Source: Planctomycetaceae bacterium (GTDB lineage: Bacteria; Planctomycetota; Planctomycetia; Pirellulales; Thermoguttaceae). Taken from it: DNA of 12,316 nt. The stretch covers positions 1 through 12,316 of the forward strand of contig JAIRTV010000239.1 in the NCBI GenBank assembly GCA_031254675.1, in the 5' to 3' direction. This document shows positions 5,664 to 12,316 of the stretch, piece by piece; position 1 is the stretch's first letter; every line of letters begins with the position of its first letter. Under the pieces are notes generated by a model. The model saw only the letters and a program-made list of their open reading frames with translations. It had not been told where the DNA came from and made no database searches. A program made the position numbers and the translations under genes.

Positions 5664-8600
5664 TTTTGATTTTTTTGGGCTTGAATGAGTTTTTTCCAAT
5701 TACTATCTGGTGGAATCGTACCGTTTTTTTCCAAACGGTTCAAGATGAATTCTGCTTGATTTAATGTTGTTGAGGCTTCTTCGGGTTTTCCGATTTGCCG
5801 AAGCGCCAGCGTCATGCGAATTAACGCATCCAATGATTCCGGTCGGTTTTGATAACGGGTTGCGACAATACTCAACGCCGAAATTGCTTGCTCATAACGT
5901 TTTAATTCCATCAACACCGAACCGGTTTCAAACAAAATGTTCCGCAGCATTAATTGTTCTGATTCTGTCAGATCCATTACTTCTTGACGTTTCACGAGTA
6001 ATTCTTCGGCTTTGTGAATATGAACCAACGCTTTTTCCCGTTCGAGATCGGCGTTTGCCAACAGTTGTTGGCGGACGGCTTCCAACACGGATTCTTCCGC
6101 AGACCGTGAAAATTCGGACGCTTGATGCAAATAAGCCCGCGAAAGATAATAATGCGAATCCGCTGTCTGAATTGCATTGGGATAATTCCGAACCGCATCT
6201 TCCAAATAAGGAACCGCTTCCGAAAAACGCCCTCGCTCAAAAAACAACTTGCCCAACGCAAACATAGAATCCCGATAAATTGCCGATGATGGGGCGTATT
6301 CGTCGATTAAATTCTGCTGTAATATTTCTTGAGCTTTTTCCCATTCTTTTTTCTCAATATACGCCCGACTCAACATAATTCGGATACGCGGAACCAATGC
6401 GTGTTGCGGATAATAGCGAAGAGCGTCTTCCAAGAGATCAACAACTTCGTCCAGAACGTCAATGTGAAGATACATTTCACCAAGATTGAGATAAACTTCG
6501 GGGCGGTGTTCGTTGATTGTGGTTCGCAAAAAATGTTTGTATTGGGGAATGGCTCGTCGATAATCTTTGCCCAGCCGGAAGTTTTCTGCACTTCGCCACA
6601 GCCAATCGCTAAAATCCGTCGATTCATAATCAATCCGGCTCAGTTCGGCAAACGCTTCGCCGGAACGTTGATATTTGGTGTAAGATTCTTGCAATAATTT
6701 TTCGCCAGCCTGACCAAGAGTTGCGTCGGCTTGTTGCCGAAGATGAACCGCCCACGCTTCGTAAATATCGCCGCGAAATCGCGCCCATTCCGGTGCGGGC
6801 ATGACGCCACGCAAAAAATAAAGCAATGTTGCTGCTTCTTTGTATTCTTTTAGTTGAATATTGTTTCGAACGATTTCGCGGCAACGTTCCAATATTTTGC
6901 TTTTTGGAAGCCAAAAGCAGGTATAATTTGGTTCATTCCGCATTGTTTCGAATGTTCGGGCGTAACCGCGTAACGCTGTTTCTGTTCGTCCGAATTTCCG
7001 TTCGATTTCTGCCCAGAAAAAATCAGCTGCAGCCGCTTCTGACGTATTGGAAAATGTTTCCGCTAATTTGAGATAAATTTCCTGTGCTTTTGCGAGATCG
7101 CCCATTTCGTCATAACAAATTCCTTGCAGGAGTTCGGCGTTCCGATGCCAGCGAAGTTCCAACAATTCCTGATGTTGTACCGCCTGAAAATGTTCAATAG
7201 CTTCTCGATATTTTTCTACCGCACGGTCACGGAATTTTTGCGCGTTGACTTGAACCGAATCAGGCGGCGGTTGGGTTATCAGAGTTCCTGAAGGAAATTC
7301 GGGAGGAATCGGTGCTTGCTCTTCTTTTTTTCCCGACGGCATTTCAGGAGGAAGGACAATAATTCGATCTTCCGAAGACGACGAGGACGGTTCGACACCG
7401 GAAACTTCTTGCGCATAACGTTCGGCAATACGACTTCGGATGGCATTGATCCGCTGGGAAAGCGTTGCGTCGGTATTTCCGTTGCTCGGATTTTCTTCTA
7501 ACAAATTCTCGTTGATTGGAATTGGCGGAATGACTGCCGACCAAGAATTAACCGGTTCAATGGGCGCAACCGGAGCAACCGCCCAAACCGAAGATTCGGA
7601 AGAAATGTTGACTCCGTTTTTTGGGCGATTATTTTGTTGGTAGGAGTTGTTTGGGTTGTTGTTTCTCTGATTGTTGTTATTCGGATTATTGCGATTTGGT
7701 TCCGTTGGCAACAGTTTGTCCCAATTTTGATATTCTTGATTTTGAGATTCCGGCGAAAACGGAGTGGATGAGTTTGGTGTTGCGGGGGGAACGCTCGGAT
7801 TGGGACTCACCGGAGCCGGAGCAACCGGCAATTCATTGAGCAAAACCGGATTCCGATTGTTTTCCAAATCAAAACTTCGTTGTTGTAGTTCTCTGGCTCG
7901 CAACAGAGCAATTTGACCAAGAACCCAATGTCGCATGGTTTGGAATTGGTCGAGTTGCGGAATGGTTGCCAGAATTTGTTCGGCGGCGTCGGCGTTTCCG
8001 AATTGAATGAAAATTCTTGCCCGAAGAAAATTTGCTTCATCGAGTTCGTTTTCGGTGGTTGCCGAATCTTCCTGAAAGGCTTGCAAATATCGGAGTGATT
8101 CGTGGAGATCGGGAGTCGGTTCGAGAAAATAAGAATGAGCCAAAAACCAATAAATCCATTTTCTATTAGGCGAACCCAACTCCAACGCTTGCTGAAGTGG
8201 TTCGCGACATTGGGTGAGTTCGCCGCTCAGGTACAAACTTTTTCCAAGTAAAAATAACCCTTCGGTACGGCGTTCGGGGATGAACCCGTAAGTTCCTGAA
8301 TCGCGTAAATAATTTGCGGCGGCAAGATAAAAAGGTTGCCGATCTGTTTCTCCGGTATTTTCTGCGATATAACAGGTTGCGGCTCCAAGCACAAAAAGTG
8401 CTCCGGTACGAGTTTGAACATCTGTCGGCGAGGCATATTTAAGAACTTCTTCCGCCAACCGTTTGGCTTCCGAATACGAACCAAGATCATAAGCTGTCAG
8501 AGTTAATTGAAGCGTGGGGCGGTTGACGTAGTTAATGATATAACGCAAAACCAAACCAACTGAAATCAAGAAACAAAGCGAAACAACGATACCGATTGCC

Positions 8601-8851
8601 AAAGTGATTGCGAAATGGGCTTTTGCCCAATCGACACAGTCATCGCGAAAATCGAGAATAATATCGAGTACAACATTTCCTGTTGAAATACTGAGTTCGT
8701 CTTCTTCGGAATCTTCGTCGTTATCTTGTTTTTTTTTGTTGTTGGTTTTCGTATTCTCTTCGTCGTCGGCAACGGGTTGTTTTTGGGGTCGCCGACGTTT
8801 TTTTACAATAGGTACAACAACATCTTCATCTTCGTCTCTAATTCGTGCCAT
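5657..8851 (-). CDS. Large single-pass membrane TPR protein
   Basis: A 1064-residue protein. Residues 1-58 are highly charged, with a basic KKRRRPQK patch and acidic runs; one membrane helix spans about 80-106 (ITLAIGIVVSLCFLISVGLVL). This predicts a short cytoplasmic head and a long periplasm-side body. TPR-like helical pairs fill about 115-330 and 537-1040, for example YLRDSGTYGFIPERRTEG, HALVPRIRIMLSRAYIEKKE and MFALGKLFFERGRFSEAVPY. The two solenoids are split by a roughly 200-residue low-complexity linker (about 334-535) rich in Pro, Asn and Ser, including an Asn run near 385-410. No enzymatic domain is seen. A scaffold role in envelope assembly or secretion is an inference from the upstream secretin and lipoprotein. 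The ATG at 8851 has no Shine-Dalgarno site and sits where the candidate promoter would start RNA. The stop codon lies inside the 21-bp repeat array. Confidence 0.88.
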   Translation of the reverse strand: MARIRDEDEDVVVPIVKKRRRPQKQPVADDEENTKTNNKKKQDNDEDSEEDELSISTGNVVLDIILDFRDDCVDWAKAHFAITLAIGIVVSLCFLISVGLVLRYIINYVNRPTLQLTLTAYDLGSYSEAKRLAEEVLKYASPTDVQTRTGALFVLGAATCYIAENTGETDRQPFYLAAANYLRDSGTYGFIPERRTEGLFLLGKSLYLSGELTQCREPLQQALELGSPNRKWIYWFLAHSYFLEPTPDLHESLRYLQAFQEDSATTENELDEANFLRARIFIQFGNADAAEQILATIPQLDQFQTMRHWVLGQIALLRARELQQRSFDLENNRNPVLLNELPVAPAPVSPNPSVPPATPNSSTPFSPESQNQEYQNWDKLLPTEPNRNNPNNNNQRNNNPNNSYQQNNRPKNGVNISSESSVWAVAPVAPIEPVNSWSAVIPPIPINENLLEENPSNGNTDATLSQRINAIRSRIAERYAQEVSGVEPSSSSSEDRIIVLPPEMPSGKKEEQAPIPPEFPSGTLITQPPPDSVQVNAQKFRDRAVEKYREAIEHFQAVQHQELLELRWHRNAELLQGICYDEMGDLAKAQEIYLKLAETFSNTSEAAAADFFWAEIERKFGRTETALRGYARTFETMRNEPNYTCFWLPKSKILERCREIVRNNIQLKEYKEAATLLYFLRGVMPAPEWARFRGDIYEAWAVHLRQQADATLGQAGEKLLQESYTKYQRSGEAFAELSRIDYESTDFSDWLWRSAENFRLGKDYRRAIPQYKHFLRTTINEHRPEVYLNLGEMYLHIDVLDEVVDLLEDALRYYPQHALVPRIRIMLSRAYIEKKEWEKAQEILQQNLIDEYAPSSAIYRDSMFALGKLFFERGRFSEAVPYLEDAVRNYPNAIQTADSHYYLSRAYLHQASEFSRSAEESVLEAVRQQLLANADLEREKALVHIHKAEELLVKRQEVMDLTESEQLMLRNILFETGSVLMELKRYEQAISALSIVATRYQNRPESLDALIRMTLALRQIGKPEEASTTLNQAEFILNRLEKNGTIPPDSNWKKLIQAQKNQKL

Positions 8852-8854
8852 ACA

Positions 8855-8886
8855 GGAACGATAACAATTTGCTCGAACCGAGTCAA
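8855..8886 (-). promoter_or_regulatory. Sigma70-like promoter for the TPR gene, possibly leaderless
   Basis: On the minus strand, TTGACT (8886-8881) is followed after exactly 17 bases by TATCGT (8863-8858). The -35 box matches five of six consensus positions and the -10 box four of six. Only six bases, TCCTGT, separate the -10 box from the ATG at 8851, so the transcript would begin at or next to the start codon. This agrees with the lack of a ribosome site but is unproven. Confidence 0.42.
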
Positions 8887-8961
8887 GGGAAATTCCCCAA
8901 CAAGACCTTCTCTGTTCGCCGCCAACTTTACCTTGTTTGCCGAAAGTTGCCCCAAAGGTAG

Positions 8962-8984
8962 GTGATGTTTCGCCGAAACATCAC
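8962..8984. repeat. Hairpin GTGATGTTTC-GCC-GAAACATCAC
   Basis: Perfect 10-bp arms with a 3-base loop. It is the exact reverse complement of the hairpin at 9136-9158, so the two form the left and right ends of a larger inverted repeat. Confidence 0.9.
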
Positions 8985-9004
8985 AGACGAGCCCCTTGTG
9001 GTGG

Positions 9005-9027
9005 GCGACCTTTCGCCGAAAGGTCGC
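9005..9027. repeat. Hairpin GCGACCTTTC-GCC-GAAAGGTCGC
   Basis: Perfect 10-bp arms with the same GCC loop and TTTCGCCGAAA core as 8962-8984. Three arm positions differ and all three are compensated on the other arm. It is immediately followed by a smaller hairpin, ATTGCC-GCAA-GGCAAT (9028-9043). Confidence 0.9.
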
Positions 9028-9048
9028 ATTGCCGCAAGGCAATTCTGT

Positions 9049-9115
9049 CCCTGTGTTCGGACGGAAATCAATGTTGCCAAACGGTTTGAAATCCGATTTC
9101 CGTCCGAACACAGGG
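9049..9115. repeat. Perfect 21-bp inverted repeat with 25-nt loop
   Basis: The left arm (9049-9069, beginning CCCTGTGTTCGGACGG) is an exact reverse complement of the right arm (9095-9115, ending CCGTCCGAACACAGGG). The loop contains a smaller CAAAC-g-GTTTG palindrome. It is the strongest single structure in the window. As RNA it would be a very stable stem, but no T-run follows on either strand, so it is not a standard terminator. Confidence 0.92.
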
Positions 9116-9119
9116 GCTG

Positions 9120-9135
9120 GTCGGCTATCGCCGAC
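9120..9135. repeat. Small hairpin GTCGGC-TATC-GCCGAC
   Basis: Six-bp perfect GC-rich arms with a four-base loop, directly abutting the hairpin that begins at 9136. It separates the 21-bp-arm structure from the right end palindrome. Confidence 0.8.
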
Positions 9136-9158
9136 GTGATGTTTCGGCGAAACATCAC
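9136..9158. repeat. Hairpin GTGATGTTTC-GGC-GAAACATCAC
   Basis: Perfect 10-bp arms with a 3-base loop; the exact inverted counterpart of 8962-8984. A shortened copy with 7-bp arms, ATGTTTC-GGC-GAAACAT, follows at 9164-9180. Confidence 0.9.
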
Positions 9159-9230
9159 CCACCATGTTTCGGCGAAACATCACCCACCTTTGAAGCGACA
9201 TCACCCACCTTTGAAACAACATCACCTACC
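9153..9230 (+). repeat. Four direct copies of CATCACCCACC
   Basis: Copies begin at 9153, 9178, 9199 and 9220, the last as CATCACCTACC; steps are 25, 21 and 21 bp. The units at 9178 and 9199 continue with CTTTGAAG or CTTTGAAA-like sequence. The first two copies are the ends of hairpins; the last two stand alone, as if the right border had been duplicated in tandem. Confidence 0.85.
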
Positions 9231-9286
9231 TTATATCTTGTTTTGAATAGACTTAAAGAAAAACTCTCATAGGAATAATCTTACGA

Positions 9287-10180
9287 TTACCGAATTGTTG
9301 AAATTTTCATTGTTGGTGGGCGGTTGTTATTGGATTCGACAGACAATTCGGTAGGCGGAATTCGTGTTGGTGTTCTGTTTGATTTTGGGCTATTCAAATC
9401 GCTTGGTTTTGCGTGAGTAACCGGCTGATCGCCGAGAGCAGCCTGCCGACTCTCGTAACCAACCGGTTGAACCCCACAAACAACCGGCTGACTCCCTTGA
9501 TCAACCTGTCGATTCTCATAACCTGTACGGTAACTCCAATGGGCAACTTGTTGAATATCACCCCCCTGAATTTCTCGACTATTATTCTCCTTGTTGTTCG
9601 CCATCAATTCCGTTGGGGGTTGCGTCTGGCTCAGCTTGCCAGGCAAATAAACCACCGCCTGCGAACTCACCACCGAAGAACCAACTTCAGGAATATAACG
9701 AACTATCAACGAAACCTTTTTCGCATCACCCTCCGGTCCCTCCGAATCCCAAGGAACCCAAAAATTATACGACGCCCCCAACTTCGATTTCGCATACAAT
9801 TTCTTGACATCATTCTTGTCAAAAAGATAACTCCGCGTCGGAATATTATCTTCCGGTTGCCGATTCTCTTCGTCAAACGCATACACAACAACATTGCCGT
9901 TGATTTTGATTGGCTTTTTCGACTCCTGATCGTAAAAATAAACCCGCCCACCAAAACCACGTTGTGGTTCTTGACCGGCTTCGTGTTTGACTGCCGGCTC
10001 CCACACCGCCACCGTCTTCGCCGGCGGTCCCGACGGACGCCACAAAGAAAAATCCGGCTTCGTCCACGTCCTACCGGAACATCCAATAAACGTAAACAAC
10101 AGAATAACAATAAAGAAAAATCGAAATCGAAACATCCGACTCCCCATCCGGTTTGCAATCCTATTCGTTTTCATATTCAT
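9287..10180 (-). CDS. Planctomycete-type envelope lipoprotein downstream of the secretin
   Basis: A 297-residue protein. Residues 1-33 form a long basic, hydrophobic lipoprotein signal (core about 21-32) ending in a lipobox FIGC with Cys34 as the lipid site. A conserved-looking globular part spans about 75-182, with GFGGRVYFYDQESKKPIKINGNVVVYAFDE (75-104), KLGASYNFWVPWD (133-145) and a beta-rich stretch to VVYLPGKL. This resembles a lipoprotein that I associate with secretion loci in planctomycetes; no biochemical role is known to me. Residues 190-297 are low complexity, with GYENRQ and GYESRQ repeats 21 residues apart. The ATG at 10180 has a good AAGGA site six bases upstream (10187-10191), supporting this start. 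It follows the secretin stop by 90 bp and is likely co-transcribed. Confidence 0.82.
   Translation of the reverse strand: MNMKTNRIANRMGSRMFRFRFFFIVILLFTFIGCSGRTWTKPDFSLWRPSGPPAKTVAVWEPAVKHEAGQEPQRGFGGRVYFYDQESKKPIKINGNVVVYAFDEENRQPEDNIPTRSYLFDKNDVKKLYAKSKLGASYNFWVPWDSEGPEGDAKKVSLIVRYIPEVGSSVVSSQAVVYLPGKLSQTQPPTELMANNKENNSREIQGGDIQQVAHWSYRTGYENRQVDQGSQPVVCGVQPVGYESRQAALGDQPVTHAKPSDLNSPKSNRTPTRIPPTELSVESNNNRPPTMKISTIR
9419..9491 (-). repeat. Intragenic 21-nt-phased repeats in the lipoprotein tail
   Basis: AACCGGYTGA occurs on the plus strand at 9419, 9461 and 9482, steps of 42 and 21 bases, encoding repeated QPV tripeptides. The larger unit GYExRQxxxGxQPV appears twice, 63 nt apart. It looks like in-frame duplication within an unstructured tail. 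Confidence 0.7.
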
Positions 10181-10270
10181 ATTTAGTCCTTTTTGTGAAT
10201 TTGGTGTTTGTATGATCCTCTTAACGCCCTCGGCAACTCAACCCAAAAAATCACCGAAATAAATTAACAA
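10181..10270. promoter_or_regulatory. 90-bp secretin-lipoprotein spacer with Shine-Dalgarno site
   Basis: The spacer between two same-strand genes holds an AAGGA box at 10187-10191, six bases from the lipoprotein ATG. No terminator hairpin or clear promoter is visible, so the two genes are probably on one transcript. Confidence 0.5.
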
Positions 10271-12316
10271 TTAGGGTTCCTCTTTCGGGGCAAATGTCGG
10301 GAATGGCAAGGCTTGTTTGACTTTGTCGTCGGACGGCAATTGCGATTCGTCAAGAATAACCGCCGCCGCCGGAATACACGGTACTTCATGCGGATACCAT
10401 TCGTCACCCCGAATCTTCATTTTGGAATCGCCCGTCAACTTCACCACATCGTTAATACACCAATGCATTCGCGAGGCTTCCTGTTGACGAAGTATCTGCA
10501 TATCCGCTTCACTACGGATAATCGTAGGCGTCAAAACAATTAACAATTCGCTCCGCTCACATTTAACCGAATTGTATTCAAAAAAGTGTTTGAGAACAGG
10601 GATTTTGTTCAAGCCCGGAATACTTCGGTTGATGGTTTCTTTTTGTTCCGTGATCAGTCCGGCAAACACTATCGTTTGTCCGTCCAACGCACTCACGGTT
10701 GTTTGGGCGTTGGTTATATTGAATTTTGGAGCGTTCAACGCCACGCCGCCCGAAACCATAATCGGAATACCATCGGTAATCGAACCAACACTGGATTTTT
10801 CAACATAAATCCCCATCACAATCTGCCCATCCGCCGTAATACGCGGAATAATATCAAGAATTGTTCCGACTTCTCGATAGTCAACTGTGGTATTCGTATT
10901 TCCGGCATAAGATGATGTTTCCGACCCCGACACGGTGGGAATATCTTGACCAACCTTAACAGTTGCTCGTGTATTGTGTAATGTTGTTAGAAAAGGACGG
11001 CTTAACACGCGAAGTTTCCCTTGTGTCTCCAACGCCCGAACCAAAACGCTCACCGATTCGCTCGACGCCGAAAAGGTAAAACCACCGATACCGCCTTCGC
11101 TTCGTCCGGTTCCGAGACTTGTAATTCCCTGCGTTCCAACAGTTCCGGTTCTGACGGCGCCAAGCGGTAATCCTTGAGTCGGATCACCAAAAAGAAAACC
11201 CGGCGCCAAAGCACCGTCACTCAGCAAACTTCGATCAAAAAGCAAAGAATCCTGAAGACCAAATTCAATTCCTTGATCGCGTCCATTACTCATTTGGACT
11301 TCGGCGATCAGAACCTGAATAGCAACAATGAGTTGACGTTCATCGAGTTCCTGAACCATTGTCCGAACCTGATCATAATAACGCGGTGTCGTACTAATAA
11401 TCAACGAATTAGTTATATCGTCGGCAACACAGATAATTTCCTTTCGATACTGTTCTTGTGGACTTTGCGGCAAATACATACTGCTGTTTTGAATTTCGAG
11501 TTGTCGTTCGCTGGCGGCGTAATTATTGATGATTGTTGCAATTTCGGACGCTTGCGAGTTGAGCGGTTTAAGAATCATGACTTTGCGGTTATTCATATTT
11601 TCTTCGTCAAGCCGAATCAATAACGCTTCGACAACCGTCATATCGCCGGCACTGCCGCAAGCAATAATACTGTTTGTTCGCGGATCGGTCTGAAAACGCA
11701 CGGACACCAATGTGCTTTCGCCTTCTTCGATACCGGGTCGAACAGTTGCCATTTGCGAGGTTGCCTGAGTTCCGCCGCCGAATCCGCCGCCGGTGCCGCT
11801 TGCCGCGCTTGCCGCAAACAAATTGGTCAACACCGTCGTCAAGGTGTAAGCATCACCATTGACCAACGTAAACACCTTAATTTGTGATTCCGCTGACGGA
11901 AGTTGATCAAGTTGTTTGATCAACGCTTCAATCAACGACATACTTTTCTCCGGCGCCGTAACTATTAACATATTGCTCCGCGTGTCGGCAACAACCCGAA
12001 CATCGTACAAAATATTAGCGCGTTGTAAATTTCCGTCGGCGTCCACGGTTCCGATTGAGAGCATGGGACTTCGTGTTCGTGTGTTTTGCGAACCGCCCGC
12101 CGCTCCCAACCCTCCACCAAAACCACCAGCAGCCGAAGTCGCTCCCGATCCTGTTCCCGCAATCGCATTCTGCAACGTTGTCGCCAATTCCGACGCCATC
12201 GCATTTTTAAGCGGAAATGTTTTCACAATATTTGTTGCTTCACTTCCTTCCGAATCGAGTTGCAAAATCATGTTGGCGATTTCGACTATATCGCGCGGAT
12301 TCGCCTGAACAATCAA
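10271..12316 (-). CDS. gspD: GspD-type secretin, 5'-truncated by the window edge
   Basis: 681 residues of the C-terminal part; the frame runs off the right edge, so the true start, signal peptide and first N domains are outside. Secretins form the outer-membrane pore of type II secretion, type IV pili or related systems. Repeated N1/N2-type ring domains are visible: VKTFPLKNAMASELATTLQN (31-50), VVADTRSNMLIVTAPE (108-123), IKVFTLVNGDAYTLTTVLTN (146-165), QTDPRTNSIIACGS (209-222), MILKPLNSQASEIATIINNY (247-266) and VADDITNSLIISTTP (297-311). The pore domain follows, with VLSRPFLTTLHNTRATVKVG (437-456), QTIVFAGLI (547-555) and IPGLNKIPVLKHFFEYNS (566-583), ending LLIVLTPTII (591-600). Gly-rich loops (61-76, 170-183) interrupt the N domains. 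An 80-residue tail follows the pore. The symbol is by family; the system type is not proven. Confidence 0.93.
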   Translation of the reverse strand: MIVQANPRDIVEIANMILQLDSEGSEATNIVKTFPLKNAMASELATTLQNAIAGTGSGATSAAGGFGGGLGAAGGSQNTRTRSPMLSIGTVDADGNLQRANILYDVRVVADTRSNMLIVTAPEKSMSLIEALIKQLDQLPSAESQIKVFTLVNGDAYTLTTVLTNLFAASAASGTGGGFGGGTQATSQMATVRPGIEEGESTLVSVRFQTDPRTNSIIACGSAGDMTVVEALLIRLDEENMNNRKVMILKPLNSQASEIATIINNYAASERQLEIQNSSMYLPQSPQEQYRKEIICVADDITNSLIISTTPRYYDQVRTMVQELDERQLIVAIQVLIAEVQMSNGRDQGIEFGLQDSLLFDRSLLSDGALAPGFLFGDPTQGLPLGAVRTGTVGTQGITSLGTGRSEGGIGGFTFSASSESVSVLVRALETQGKLRVLSRPFLTTLHNTRATVKVGQDIPTVSGSETSSYAGNTNTTVDYREVGTILDIIPRITADGQIVMGIYVEKSSVGSITDGIPIMVSGGVALNAPKFNITNAQTTVSALDGQTIVFAGLITEQKETINRSIPGLNKIPVLKHFFEYNSVKCERSELLIVLTPTIIRSEADMQILRQQEASRMHWCINDVVKLTGDSKMKIRGDEWYPHEVPCIPAAAVILDESQLPSDDKVKQALPFPTFAPKEEP

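Larger units (their letters stand above)
8955..9232. repeat. Composite nested palindromic element (MITE- or BIME-like)
   Basis: The element is bounded by an exact 13-bp inverted repeat, AAGGTAGGTGATG (8955-8967) and CATCACCTACCTT (9220-9232). A longer 30-nt pair, 8955-8984 against 9136-9165, matches inverted at 28 positions. Inside are separate hairpins at 8962-8984, 9005-9027, 9028-9043, 9049-9115, 9120-9135, 9136-9158 and 9164-9180. AGCCCCTTGTG (8990-9000) also pairs imperfectly with CACAGGGGCT (9109-9118). There is no transposase, so it would be non-autonomous if mobile. Target-site duplications are not obvious. Alternatives are a clustered REP/BIME-type repeat or a structured regulatory region between two genes. 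Confidence 0.8.
8852..9286. other. 435-bp intergenic region dominated by palindromes
   Basis: No gene is accepted here. From right to left it holds a 54-base unstructured stretch after the lipoprotein stop, the composite palindromic element (8955-9232), and about 100 bases of leader with a promoter candidate next to the TPR start. Open frames on both strands across the element encode repeats such as MFRRNIT and SAKHH, the translation of the palindromes themselves, and are not believed to be genes. Confidence 0.7.

Noticed and set aside
5376..5688. Open frames on both strands through the 21-bp array encoding repeated peptides such as NCRTTI and VVLQL
   Set aside because: They exist only because the period is a multiple of three; the 22-bp step shifts the plus-strand pattern part-way through, and no start context or known domain supports them.
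9049..9115. Rho-independent terminator for the lipoprotein transcript
   Set aside because: The stem is strong but there is no T-run on the exit side, and the loop is long.
8803..9246. Small open frames over the palindromic element (MFRRNIT, DVSAKHH and similar peptides)
   Set aside because: The peptides are translations of the palindromes, appear on both strands, and overlap the start of the TPR gene; no independent gene signal.
9413..10186. 257-codon plus-strand open frame
   Set aside because: It lies entirely antisense to the lipoprotein gene, which has a lipobox and a good ribosome site; the plus-strand product is a low-complexity, Arg/Asn/Thr-rich shadow.

Overview
The window looks like chromosomal DNA of a planctomycete, most plausibly of the Pirellulales type. 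The evidence is a secretin with Gly-rich loops followed by a lipoprotein of a kind I associate with Planctomycetota, a very large single-pass membrane TPR protein, few Shine-Dalgarno sites, long gaps between genes, and flagellar genes split from their usual partners. This placement comes from gene content only; no rRNA or other marker is present.

All genes but one lie on the minus strand, so the operon order reads right to left. From the right edge: a 5'-truncated GspD-type secretin (10271-12316), a Cys-anchored lipoprotein (9287-10180), a 435-bp gap filled by nested palindromes, a 1064-residue TPR membrane protein (5657-8851), a 308-bp gap holding an 11-copy 21-bp repeat array, flgN-like (4950-5348) and flgB (4452-4886), a secreted PAP2-family phosphatase (3389-4312), a degenerate prepilin-peptidase-like membrane protein (2386-3246), then cobU on the plus strand (1833-2369), converging on the peptidase gene. 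A 454-bp gap separates cobU from a divergent TIM-barrel aldolase-like gene (230-1378).

Functionally, the right half is cell-envelope and secretion machinery: secretin, lipoprotein and a TPR scaffold facing the periplasm. The middle is flagellar: a FlgN export chaperone feeding into the proximal-rod protein FlgB. The left half is envelope lipid phosphate hydrolysis, a prepilin-peptidase relative, corrinoid salvage and an unknown aldolase-like enzyme.

The most unusual content is non-coding. First, a 278-bp element (8955-9232) has outer inverted repeats enclosing at least five further hairpins. Two hairpins share the TTTCGSCGAAA core but differ by compensatory base-pair changes, and a diverged fragment of the same sequence lies 9 kb away at 149-169. 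Second, a tandem array (5443-5663) has a near-strict 21-bp period, with alternating unit types and an inverted copy at its far end; it contains the stop codon of the TPR gene. No RNA genes, CRISPR arrays, riboswitches, transposase or phage genes were seen.
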